From Cyanobium sp. M30B3 (GTDB lineage: Bacteria; Cyanobacteriota; Cyanobacteriia; PCC-6307; Cyanobiaceae), in the NCBI GenBank assembly GCA_018399015.1, contig CP073761.1, positions 620,001 through 684,000 on the forward strand: DNA of 64,000 nt. Direction: 5' to 3'. The notes under the pieces were generated by a model. It saw nothing but the letters and a program-made list of their open reading frames with translations. It did no database searches and was not told the DNA's origin. Below are positions 44,610 through 52,841 of this stretch, in pieces. The translations under genes were made by a program, and so were the position numbers. Every line of letters begins with the position of its first letter. Position 1 is the stretch's first letter.

Positions 44610-45207
44610 GGGCTGCTGGTTGGGTCAGAGCCATTGCCAGAGGTAGCGGTTGGCTGCGGGGAAGGCGATGCAGGATCTGCATGGTTCCAGTCAGATCATT
44701 TGGGCAAGCGAGTCGGCCAGAGCGAGGGACACAGGTTCTTACGAGGGTCCGCATATGAACCAGGCTTGATGATCCATCTGCCCGAGAGTGATTGCCACGC
44801 AGTGGGTTTAGGGTTGAACTGTTATTGACTTCGGGATCTTATGCGGACCAGCAGGGGCCAGGCGATCTTTTAACGAGGATCCGCCCATATAGCGTTAGGC
44901 ATCAGAAAGTCGCCCCCAGTTCCCAAAAGGAAGTAGGGCAATCGACCGCAAGGCATAACAGCCCTTACTAAAATCGGAATTCATCAATCAGGTCCAGTCC
45001 TACGTTTTTAATCATGGCAGCATGAAAGGCTATCCCTGCCGTAACGAAGCTGCGTCTGTTTTCGGAGGCTGCCGGTCGGTGCCAACGCCCAGCATGTCTC
45101 CGTCCACTCTTTCCGGCTGAGATGGGCGGGGATAAACACATTGCTGAAATGGCACATGTGATTCCAATCTGTCCGACGACAATCTGGTTGAGCGCCCATC
45201 AACCTGA
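44610..45207. other. AT-richer junction region with short repeats
   Basis: About 600 bp with no convincing gene. It has a 10-bp inverted repeat GGTCCGCATA (44746-44755) / TATGCGGACC (44840-44849), and related sequences ACGAGGGTCCGCATAT and ACGAGGATCCGCCCATAT (about 44741 and 44873). These may be IS or MITE ends marking the edge of the inserted cargo. Confidence 0.4.
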
Positions 45208-45456
45208 TTGACACGGGACACTGGCAAGCGCCGCGCACTACCCGATACACCCGAGGGGCGGGTGGATGATCTGGTCGAAACTGCCAAAGCTCATATCCGC
45301 GCCAAAGTGGAGCACCCATTTCGGGTGATCAAACGACAGTTCGGCTTTCAGAAGACCAGGCTGCGGGGAATGCTCAAGAACAGCTGTAAAGTGCATGTGC
45401 TGGCAGCACTCTCGAACCTCTTCATGGCACGTCGCAGATTGCTATGCAGTACGTGA
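45208..45456 (+). pseudogene. IS5-family transposase C-terminal remnant
   Basis: 82 codons containing the IS5 signature IRAKVEHPFRVIKRQFGFQK and LAALSNLFMARRRLL. It lacks the N-terminal catalytic domain. It marks past transposition beside the protease/LanC operon. Confidence 0.8.
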
Positions 45457-45564
45457 TTGCGGGGTTGGTGTGCCCATGGAGGGAAAAGTCGCCCCATTAG
45501 GGCCAGTTTTGGGTCCTGAAACGGTGAGATCAGGGCAATCCAGCCTGAAATTGTCCAAAATCGT

Positions 45565-45747
45565 TCAATCCGAACAAATTGCAGTTTCGAGCTCTCTTTC
45601 AGGGCTCGTTGCCCAGAGCTTCCTTAGAGCTAAAATCAAAATAAACCCAAGGGCAGCAGCGACGATAAGCTCAGACTGAACAAGAAGCAGGCTTATCCAT
45701 GCGAAGTCGATTATTCGTAGAATAGCATTTATTCGCCTTCGAGCCAC
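45565..45747 (-). CDS. Small membrane protein coupled to the I9-like protein
   Basis: 60 aa from a GTG start that lies inside the last codons of the I9-like gene, so it is probably translationally coupled. A hydrophobic core (IIDFAWISLLLVQS, LIVAAALGFILILAL) is flanked by basic residues (MARRR) and a charged C-tail. It may anchor or export something, or act as immunity for the protease system. No family recognised. Confidence 0.45.
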   Translation of the reverse strand: MARRRINAILRIIDFAWISLLLVQSELIVAAALGFILILALRKLWATSPERELETAICSD

Positions 45748-46001
45748 CTCGAGTATTCAATAGAAACTACTAGTGGATCCATTGATAGAACTTTAACCCT
45801 TGAGAGTTCAATGCTGCCTGTTAATATGTCGCCCACTGATGAATTTACCTTCAGTCCAGCTGAAGACAGGCGAGCAAAGTCCGTGCTTTCGGGGATCCGC
45901 GATACAGCTATGAGTATCATAACCTTCTGGCTTCCGCTTCTTTGGCCGGCAACATATTCATTGACATATTGAGCAATGATTGGGTCTAGCTTGTTGGCCA
46001 T
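45729..46001 (-). CDS. Stand-alone I9-like propeptide/inhibitor of the operon's protease
   Basis: 90 aa from the ATG at 46001; the longer frame adds a hydrophobic stretch without a good start. The segment KVMILIAVSR ... LKVNSSVGDILTGSIELSRV parallels the N-terminal prodomain of the S8 protease at 49446 (RVQVIIQATS ... LTIRSQIGDIITGVIALDKL), including the spacing. I9-type prodomains chaperone and inhibit subtilases, so this is a candidate inhibitor, immunity protein or folding helper. It lies 280 bp downstream of the LanC-like gene on the same strand. The homology was found by eye within the window. Confidence 0.65.
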   Translation of the reverse strand: MANKLDPIIAQYVNEYVAGQRSGSQKVMILIAVSRIPESTDFARLSSAGLKVNSSVGDILTGSIELSRVKVLSMDPLVVSIEYSRWLEGE

Positions 46002-46282
46002 GGGATTTTCAGGCAGACTGGGTTGCAATGATAACCGATAATGACACTGTAGCTTGAAGACGTGAATTCCTTCAGACAATAGTGCAAGCAATAGATACAG
46101 GGTCCAATGAGTCATTGCAATAGATTATTGCACTTTATCCCCGCAAGCATAAGCGTTCTGAGTAATACTTGGATGCCCTGGTTAAGGCGAGTGATGCCGA
46201 GAGGGCTGCAAGCGTAATAGGCCGCTTCTAATATAGAGCAGTGACGGGAGATCTTTTTGATGCGCTTGGAGGCATCTTCCTT

Positions 46283-47536
46283 TCAAATCGGACTTGGTGC
46301 GGGAGTCCATGCACAGGGAATTTTCTCTGGAAGGGCCGCGCGGAACTGTCCCCATGCAGCGCCAGCGAGACCAAGCATCATCCCAGGTGTTGGCTCTCCA
46401 CTGGCAAGACCGCTGCGTGGTCCAATGATTCCTTTGGCATCATCGCGTACAAAAGCAGCAAGTTTGTGTGCAAGCTTACGGTCATGTTCCGTACCAGTGG
46501 CTACGAGAAGGTCGATCAAACCAGAAATGCCATGGCACTGAGAAGCATTGGCACCGTATCCAGCGCCCGGTCCGGCTGGACCGGCCAGCACACGGCCGGC
46601 CTCTCTACGAGCGCCCAAAAGTGCTGCCGAACAGTCTGCACTCATCAATGGACAATTGGGGCGACGGCGATGGGCGGTTAGCCGATCATGGGCAATACCT
46701 ACAGAGCCCTGACACCACATGTGGGGATGATTGGGTAATCCACCCTCACCGAGTGAGTCTGGACGCAAGTCAGCCCAGCTGCTCTCATGAGGATCAAAAT
46801 GAGCCCGTTCAAATGACCGCGCCTCCTCGGCCACATCGAGCCATCGTTCTTGGTCAGGAACTACTGTGGCTAGGTCTTCAAGCGCTAGCGCTATGCCGGC
46901 GGCGCCATGGGCAAGTCCGCATAGGGCAGTGCTTTCCCCAGGGAGCATTGGCCAGCAGAGCCCTTCATCCGTTTTGACGCTACAACCCACCAGCCGGTGA
47001 CCGACTTCGGTGGCCAGGTCTCTCAGCTCTAACCTGCCTTGGTGGGAGAGCCTCGCAGCTGCATGAACAATCCCGGCAAGGCCAATCAACAGGTCGGTGG
47101 GTGCTGTGGTCTTCTCCGCAGCCACAAGTGCACCAGTTAAGCACTGCTGTGCCAAGTGATATCCCTGTTCAGCGATTTCGGGCCTGTCCAGCATCGGGGA
47201 GATCTCAATGGCAACAAGAGCCACTCCCATCCCCCCTGAGTGGAGCCCCCAGCCCTCTACCCGCTGAAGGGAATGGAGGAGTGCCCCTATCGCGGTTCGT
47301 CTGACATCATCCCCAGCATCCATCTGTGCGGCCCAAGCAAGCGATCGGGCTATACCGGCGGAGCCGTCGTAGTAATCGGCTCCGAAGACACGCCAGCGTG
47401 CCGGCAACCCGAGCGATGGAGCAGCCTGGGCGCCCTCAAATGCGCAGACTGCACCGTGCCAAATTGCACCACTAGCAAGCAGGTTTGCCCACTCCAATCC
47501 TGCTGCTAACGCTGCTTCAGTTTGAGGATCACTCAT
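46283..47536 (-). CDS. LanC-like lanthionine synthetase cyclase
   Basis: 417 aa, the size of stand-alone LanC. The double alpha-toroid repeats carry the family motifs: LCGLAHGAAGIAL (His210), HMWCQGSVGIA (Cys275) and SQCHGISGLIDLL (Cys334-His335), the last two giving the three zinc ligands. LanC catalyses addition of Cys thiols to dehydrated Ser/Thr. It overlaps the HopA1-type gene by 4 bp in an operon with a kinase and a protease that has a Thr/Ser-x-Cys tail. Inferred role: form thioether rings in that tail or in an unseen precursor. Confidence 0.85.
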   Translation of the reverse strand: MSDPQTEAALAAGLEWANLLASGAIWHGAVCAFEGAQAAPSLGLPARWRVFGADYYDGSAGIARSLAWAAQMDAGDDVRRTAIGALLHSLQRVEGWGLHSGGMGVALVAIEISPMLDRPEIAEQGYHLAQQCLTGALVAAEKTTAPTDLLIGLAGIVHAAARLSHQGRLELRDLATEVGHRLVGCSVKTDEGLCWPMLPGESTALCGLAHGAAGIALALEDLATVVPDQERWLDVAEEARSFERAHFDPHESSWADLRPDSLGEGGLPNHPHMWCQGSVGIAHDRLTAHRRRPNCPLMSADCSAALLGARREAGRVLAGPAGPGAGYGANASQCHGISGLIDLLVATGTEHDRKLAHKLAAFVRDDAKGIIGPRSGLASGEPTPGMMLGLAGAAWGQFRAALPEKIPCAWTPAPSPI

Positions 47537-48375
47537 GAGCCAATGAGTACAGATAGACGGCGTGATAGCTCAGGTCCAAGAAGACCACGGTCAACTTTAC
47601 TGCCCACGGCGACGACCGTTTCGGCGATTGCAGTGCAACAAGCCTGACCAAAACTGCGCTCCTTTCCCGGGTCAGGTGCGAGACAGGCCCCACCACTCCA
47701 TCGATGAGCCAGCCGTACCTTTGGCCCAGTGAGGAGTGGACTGAGGCACTCCATGAGGGTGATCACCCATGCTGCTGACTCTGCACCGGCAGGCAGATAC
47801 AACAGTGCGGGATCACGGCGCCCACCGCTGTGATAGCCGGAAAGGAACTTTGCCGCCCAGATATCACTGGTCGGGGCCATGCGTAATAGTATTTGCGCAG
47901 CTTGACGACAGCTGGATCGAGGCAGCGGGAAGTATATGCGGACCATGCGTGCTGGAGGCCCCTCCATGCGCCATCCATCTGACCAGAGATGCCAGAAGCC
48001 TGGTATCGGAGCAGCATTACGCATCAACCTACGCACGACGAGACCAGTTGCGAGCGGCAACGTTGCATCGACGGGGGCAAAATCTCCTGGCAGGACGACA
48101 GCCTCCATGCCGCTTAGGTGTTGTGCTCGGATGCCCTCAGGCGATATCGATTTCAATGACCATCCAGTTGAAAACAGCTCAGGAATTGCGGTTGATGCAG
48201 CGTAGCTACTCGGTGAAGGCCATAGTAGCGGCGGGAAGTAATCGTGGAACCAGTGCTCATAGAGGTAATCAGCAAGAACATCGCAGTCCTGAGCCTGATC
48301 AGGGTCGGTTTCGTGCAAAGCCTCGAGACAAGTCAGGGCATCATTTATATCCTCTGCAAACTCATTCGGGATCAT
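47533..48375 (-). CDS. HopA1-family protein (putative lanthipeptide lyase)
   Basis: 280 aa. Family resemblance: an early YLYEHWF, a central strand ARMVRIYFPLPRSSCRQAAQ, then IWAAKFLSGYHSGG and RDPALLYLPAGAE, and a late APDPGKERSFGQACC. HopA1-family proteins (LxmY type) act as phospho-Ser/Thr lyases in class V lanthipeptide pathways. It overlaps both neighbours: 14 bp with the kinase gene upstream and 4 bp with lanC downstream. Together the three supply phosphorylation, elimination and cyclisation. Confidence 0.75.
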   Translation of the reverse strand: MIPNEFAEDINDALTCLEALHETDPDQAQDCDVLADYLYEHWFHDYFPPLLWPSPSSYAASTAIPELFSTGWSLKSISPEGIRAQHLSGMEAVVLPGDFAPVDATLPLATGLVVRRLMRNAAPIPGFWHLWSDGWRMEGPPARMVRIYFPLPRSSCRQAAQILLRMAPTSDIWAAKFLSGYHSGGRRDPALLYLPAGAESAAWVITLMECLSPLLTGPKVRLAHRWSGGACLAPDPGKERSFGQACCTAIAETVVAVGSKVDRGLLGPELSRRLSVLIGS

Positions 48376-49471
48376 TGTCGGCCATCAACTCTCGAGAGAC
48401 ACCTGCTGCGTCGGTTAGGCATGCCTCCACTAGTGTAATGATCCGCATGATCGCAGTATCATCGGCTTCTGCAACAATTGAACGGTACTGGATCATGCTC
48501 ATCATCAGCCAAGCTCCACAGTAGAGAACCAATCTTTGCGTCAATGCCTTAGCTGGGACTGGTACTACTGAGCGATAAGTCTCTATCATCCTACGGGCAG
48601 TCGCTTTTGCAGTGTTCGACCAGTTTCCGGTTTCTGTTTCGGACACCAACAACGGGCGGCTCATGAGGCCTGCGAGATCCCAAGTTGGATCGCCGATTGC
48701 GGCCATCTCCCAATCAATCACCACAATGCGATCACTGCAGTTAACAAGCAGGTTATCGTGTTTTAGATCACCATGAATCAGCGCCACTCTCCGCCAAGCG
48801 CCACGTGTTCGACGAAGACCAGCCACCAGTGCGGGGCGTGACGCTACAAAGTCAAGAACTGGTCGCAGGAGCGGGTTTGCCCATATCTCGGCAGGAGCAT
48901 CACCGTCAAAGAGCCTTAGAACCCAGGGGACGGGGCTGTTGAAGCGAGGATCGATCGAACCGTCCTGGTGGCGACGGGCTGTCGCTCGGTGCATGCGTGC
49001 CAAGGCAGGGACAATCAGTGGCACAAGCGCATCAAGATCAGCTGCCGCATTTGCCGGCACACCATTAGAGAGTGCATCTCCCTCCCAGGCAGGTCGTCCG
49101 TCAAACCACTCGGTTACAATCAGATCCGCTGCACTGTGATGTGACCGCATCGAACTGAGCAGACACGCAAGCTCTGGCACCTCACGGCCAAGTTCATGAA
49201 CGAGTGCTTCGCGCAGCGCCTCTCCCTCAGTCTCGCTAGTCTTAGGGTCGAAAAGCTTTATTGCGGCAACGGGTTGCCCATCCTGCTCCAAACACCAAAC
49301 AGCATGCGATCTTCCAACCGGCAACAGCAAGAGGTCTTGGAGGATGGCTTCGCGGCTTTGAAGCAGGCCGCAGGCGACAAGATCTTTTACAAGGCATGAC
49401 CGGCGCGGGGGTGGTTGGACCATCCCCGCGTTGACTGTCGTGAGACTAGACTTGGCCATCTGATTCGTCAT
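48362..49471 (-). CDS. APH-type kinase (putative lanthipeptide Ser/Thr kinase)
   Basis: 369 aa from MTNQMAKSS (ATG at 49471); alternatives at 49498 and 49459. Aminoglycoside-phosphotransferase fold: an N-lobe Lys in VAAIKLFDP, the catalytic loop LIHGDLKHDNLLV (Asp about 235, Asn about 240) and the metal-binding IDWEMAAIGDP, then WDLAGLM. Class V lanthipeptide loci use such a kinase (LxmK) with a HopA1-type lyase. It overlaps the protease 3' end by 26 bp and the HopA1 gene by 14 bp, indicating a tightly coupled operon. Confidence 0.8.
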   Translation of the reverse strand: MTNQMAKSSLTTVNAGMVQPPPRRSCLVKDLVACGLLQSREAILQDLLLLPVGRSHAVWCLEQDGQPVAAIKLFDPKTSETEGEALREALVHELGREVPELACLLSSMRSHHSAADLIVTEWFDGRPAWEGDALSNGVPANAAADLDALVPLIVPALARMHRATARRHQDGSIDPRFNSPVPWVLRLFDGDAPAEIWANPLLRPVLDFVASRPALVAGLRRTRGAWRRVALIHGDLKHDNLLVNCSDRIVVIDWEMAAIGDPTWDLAGLMSRPLLVSETETGNWSNTAKATARRMIETYRSVVPVPAKALTQRLVLYCGAWLMMSMIQYRSIVAEADDTAIMRIITLVEACLTDAAGVSRELMADNDPE

Positions 49472-51833
49472 AGTCAAACCAACTGTCGTCATATTCAAAG
49501 TACCCTTGTTCAGGAATTATTTCGGCAGCTGGTTCCGGTTGCTCGCTGGTCCAAGCCTCGCTAAGGGTTTCCCAAATCTGACGCGCGATCTCTGCGGCCA
49601 GGGCTTCCATCTCGGGGGAGAGAGGATTGATAGAAGGTGTGCCAATTGCGCGATTGCCCGGTATGTTCAATGAGGGTGTATTGATCTTACCTGGGTTAGT
49701 CACAACCGTTCCGGGATTGATCACAACCGTTCGGGGGTCGCACCCACCTGGGGTGGAAGGGCAGCCGTCGACGAGAGATGGACAGCGAACTGCACTGGGT
49801 ATGCATCCGACTACCCTTGAATTCACCATGCACTCGGACGGAACCCGGGTGAGTTGGAGACATCTCGGCACGCGTGTAACGAGTTGGGTGCATTGGGGCT
49901 CTACGACAGTCTGCAGTTGGCATCGCGGTCCAACTCGCGTGAGTAGTTGACGGCAGAATGGTCTAACGACAGTTAAGCGATGGGTGATACCGGGCGCAGG
50001 CACGCAATTCACAGCGGCCTGAGCATCCACTTTGCCAGCACCCCATGCAGTATTGGGAACAGGGCCAGTAAACCCATCCTGCCCAGCGGTGGTTGTAAGG
50101 CACTCACGGATCTGCTCCTGGGTGCGGTTTGGATTCTTCTGGAACATCAAGGCAATGATGCCCGTGATGTGAGGGGCTGACATCGAAGTACCGGAGAAAT
50201 CGATGTATGGGGCGCCGCCTCCAAATTCAGCGTTGGCAGAGAAGACGTTCGTGCCCGGTGCGCTAACTGTTGGTGCAAGTCGACCATCACGGGTCGGTCC
50301 CCGAGATGATGATGCACTTAGGCCACCCACACCGGGACCTCTTGTAATATAATTAGCAGCTGTTATCACCTTCTGTGCCGTGCCAGGTGTTGAGATGGTG
50401 CGGTCGTTGCTCTCAAAGGGGGCCGTGAAAGTCGGTCTCTGTGTGAACGAGTTGTGTCGCTGGATCCAACCATCGAAACGCCCGCCCCCGGCAGATGAAA
50501 CACTTTGCAGCCGCACTGTCCAGTCACCGGGCCTGACCTGCGTTGCACTGCCTCGGGTGATGGTGATAAAGATACGTTTGTCGCCGTTAAACGGATCATT
50601 ATTGCGGTGATCAATACGCACCGTATTGCCGCCAGCCAGGGTGGAATTGGTTGCTAAGCCGACATTTACAAGACCTGTAGAATTACCGGCAGAGTCAACA
50701 ACCTCTACCCGGAATGTGTTGCCGCCTCCATACCAGAAATCTAGCGTGTCTGGCGTAGTGTTGCCACTTGGCTCAGCAAAACCGACATTGACCACCCCTC
50801 CACTGGGTACCGTTCCCCCAGCATGGTGGCGTGCATTGCCAACATTCCCAGCAGATTTCACGAATGCCCGCCGTTGCGGACCGAGCAGGTTATCGAGGCC
50901 TCGTTCCAGCAGACTTGTGCCGTCGTGGGGCCCGAGATTGTCTCCCAAGCTCATGTTGACGACACATGCACGGTTGCCGCTCGACTGTGCACGCTGGTAG
51001 CAGTAATTCACCGCATCGAGCGCATTTGCTGAAGTGCCTAGCCCTTCGGACCCGCCTCCACCGACTTTCACGATGATCAGATCAGCTTCTGGGGCCACGC
51101 CGACAAACCTGAACGCCGGCTGGCTGGAGCTGGATGCGCGCCCGTTGCCAGCCGCGATGCCAGCGACATGGGTGCCGTGCTTGCGTGGATCGCGGCTGCG
51201 GACCTGAGCGAAAGGATTGGCCTGAGTGAGTGCCGCATTGATCTGGGCGTTTGTGTACTCCACTCCGTAGGCAAATCCTGCTGGCGCGGTCTCGGTACCC
51301 GTTCTGATCAGCGTCTGATCCCAAATAAAAAGAATTCGACTCGTACCGTCATCATTGCGGAAACAGGGGTGTGTGAAGTCGCAGCCAGAATCAACGACAC
51401 CGACGATCACGCCCGACCCTCTGCGGCCAGGGGGCCCCTGTTGGACAAGATTAACTCGTGTGTCCACAATCGCGAGATCAAGTTCTGCGACCATTTCGCG
51501 AGCACTCTCAACCAGCTCAACGCCCTCTACTGCAGCAAGGTCAGGCAGCTTGTCCAGTGCGATTACGCCGGTGATGATATCGCCGATCTGGGACCTGATA
51601 GTCAAGCCACTATTGGCAAGTTGATCAACTCCTGAGGTTGCTTGAATTATAACCTGAACTCTTGCTTGCCCTAGTTTAGACTTCTCACCCTCTTTCGCTT
51701 TCTTCGGAGTTGACTCGATTCCAAAGAAGCTAGACTCTTCGATTTCCTCCAGCGCTTTCTCGCTATCGTCTTGAATGTTGCCTGAAACAGCATCAAGTAA
51801 AAAACCCAGCTGAGGATCGCAGTGATTGATCAT
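49446..51833 (-). CDS. Subtilisin-like protease with C-terminal Thr/Ser-x-Cys tail (putative thioether-modified)
   Basis: 795 aa. Residues 1-115: N-terminal region with an I9-like prodomain (GQARVQVIIQATS ... IGDIITGVIALDKL). Residues about 130-610: S8 domain with Asp148 (GVVDSGCDFTHP), His219 (KHGTHVAGIA), Asn330 and Ser550 (FSGTSMSAPH), plus an inserted beta domain (about 340-480). Residues 619-700: nine Cys (627 to 698), each preceded by Thr or Ser at 3-5 residues' distance, e.g. TRVGPRC, TVVEPQC, TRVPRC. Then a Pro/Asn linker and an acidic end (EYDDSWFDYDESD). No signal peptide. It is the first gene of the kinase-HopA1-LanC operon. The tail looks like a multi-ring thioether substrate fused to the enzyme. 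Confidence 0.88.
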   Translation of the reverse strand: MINHCDPQLGFLLDAVSGNIQDDSEKALEEIEESSFFGIESTPKKAKEGEKSKLGQARVQVIIQATSGVDQLANSGLTIRSQIGDIITGVIALDKLPDLAAVEGVELVESAREMVAELDLAIVDTRVNLVQQGPPGRRGSGVIVGVVDSGCDFTHPCFRNDDGTSRILFIWDQTLIRTGTETAPAGFAYGVEYTNAQINAALTQANPFAQVRSRDPRKHGTHVAGIAAGNGRASSSSQPAFRFVGVAPEADLIIVKVGGGGSEGLGTSANALDAVNYCYQRAQSSGNRACVVNMSLGDNLGPHDGTSLLERGLDNLLGPQRRAFVKSAGNVGNARHHAGGTVPSGGVVNVGFAEPSGNTTPDTLDFWYGGGNTFRVEVVDSAGNSTGLVNVGLATNSTLAGGNTVRIDHRNNDPFNGDKRIFITITRGSATQVRPGDWTVRLQSVSSAGGGRFDGWIQRHNSFTQRPTFTAPFESNDRTISTPGTAQKVITAANYITRGPGVGGLSASSSRGPTRDGRLAPTVSAPGTNVFSANAEFGGGAPYIDFSGTSMSAPHITGIIALMFQKNPNRTQEQIRECLTTTAGQDGFTGPVPNTAWGAGKVDAQAAVNCVPAPGITHRLTVVRPFCRQLLTRVGPRCQLQTVVEPQCTQLVTRVPRCLQLTRVPSECMVNSRVVGCIPSAVRCPSLVDGCPSTPGGCDPRTVVINPGTVVTNPGKINTPSLNIPGNRAIGTPSINPLSPEMEALAAEIARQIWETLSEAWTSEQPEPAAEIIPEQGYFEYDDSWFDYDESDGQV
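49737..49979 (-). other. Region coding nine Thr/Ser-x(3-5)-Cys units in the protease tail
   Basis: Residues 619-700 of the S8 protease. Donor-acceptor pairs: T621-C627, T632-C638, T642-C648, T653-C658, T662-C668, S672-C677, S680-C684, S686-C691, S693-C698. Most donors are followed by V-V or R-V, a periodicity of about 10 residues in the first five units, shrinking to 7 after. No other Cys falls in the stretch. Confidence 0.85.
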
Positions 51834-52153
51834 TGCTGCTTAGCTCAAAAGTATCTAATTCTCAATGTCTCGCATCTGACTGCCCCTGTCAATCCAGGGC
51901 GTGTTCTGGAACACCATTCTTCATAGATCTTTGCGTCACGATAGCTGCCTAGTCAAAGGTAAGGCAACCACTTCGGACTTCATCGACGCAAATCACAGGC
52001 TGGAGTTGCTCGCCGGATGCGATCGCTCTGGCATCGGGGCTTAGGCCAGTTAGCCCCCAAAGAGACGCCAACAACCGGGGGCGACGATCGCGGGGAGCCC
52101 ATCGAACAACTGCATCGGATAGCCAAGGCGAATTCAACCGCTATGTCGCGAGC
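51834..52153. promoter_or_regulatory. Upstream region of the protease operon
   Basis: About 320 bp. It must contain the operon promoter; I see no clear -35/-10. A short minus-strand frame at 51949-52137 (about 62 codons) reads protein-like (LLASLWGLTGLSPDARAIA) but lacks an ATG and is not recognised; it may be a remnant. One HIP1 octamer GCGATCGC lies near 52018. Confidence 0.35.
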
Positions 52154-52471
52154 TCAGCCCGCAACCGGCCGGCGCTTCTGCGTGCTGTAGATCGCTGCCC
52201 CGCCAGCAGCCAGCACCAGGCCGCCGCTGATGGCCAGGAACACCAGGGTCTGCAGCAGCAGCAGGAAGAAGCCGAGGGCGGAGCCCGTTGCGATCTGCAC
52301 CCTGGCTTTGATCAGCAGGGTGAGCAGCAGCAGCACCGTGGCCTTCAGGGCCAGCAGCTTGGCTGAGGTAAATGGACAGAGGGGGTTCAGCAGCACAACA
52401 GGATTCCAGGTCAGTCCATGCTGGCGGCGGGGCGACGAGCCGGTGGCTTCACCTCGGGCGGCGGCGTCCAC
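52154..52471 (-). CDS. Small membrane protein, two helices
   Basis: 105 aa by the ATG at 52471, but the first 20 residues overlap the DUF1651 gene, so the real start may be near 52415 (NPVVLLNPLCPF). It has two strong hydrophobic segments (LKATVLLLLTLLIKA; GFFLLLLQTLVFLAISGGLV) and a basic C-terminal KRRPVAG. Size and topology would suit a phage holin or spanin-like membrane protein; it is in the terminase-sigma neighbourhood. Confidence 0.45.
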   Translation of the reverse strand: MDAAARGEATGSSPRRQHGLTWNPVVLLNPLCPFTSAKLLALKATVLLLLTLLIKARVQIATGSALGFFLLLLQTLVFLAISGGLVLAAGGAAIYSTQKRRPVAG

Positions 52472-52680
52472 TGGGGCTCGCAGGACTGCCAGCCCTGCTT
52501 GCGCTTCTGCGCCCAGAGCTTGATCGCCTCCTCACGACTGATCTCCTTGCGGCACTTCAGCAGAAGCGCCTGGCCGGGGATCAGTTCGCCGGTGGTGAGC
52601 TCCAGCGCCTGGGAGAAGCGGCTGTAGTGGACAGGCCGGAAGTGCAACAGCTGGCTGCTTCTGACGGGTACTTGCTTCAT
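52411..52680 (-). CDS. DUF1651-family small protein
   Basis: 89 aa. The C-terminal half ISREEAIKLWAQKRKQGWQS and CEPQW is the DUF1651 signature, found in marine and freshwater Synechococcus/Prochlorococcus. Function unknown. It supports the picocyanobacterial assignment. Confidence 0.75.
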   Translation of the reverse strand: MKQVPVRSSQLLHFRPVHYSRFSQALELTTGELIPGQALLLKCRKEISREEAIKLWAQKRKQGWQSCEPQWTPPPEVKPPARRPAASMD

Positions 52681-52841
52681 CAGCAGTGAGCTTCACTTGG
52701 TGATTTGCCAGCACCAGATTGGTAGGCCAAGAGCCAAGTGCTCAGAAGCCGCGATTTGATGCCTAACAACAACATTCACCCGGCCCGGCTGTGAAGGTCG
52801 TATCGTGAACGATGTCTCCCGCGGGCGGGTGATGTTGAGCG

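Noticed and set aside
45565-46282. A separate lanthipeptide precursor peptide near LanC
   Set aside because: The short frames here are the I9-like protein and a Cys-poor membrane peptide; none has a leader plus Ser/Thr-Cys core.
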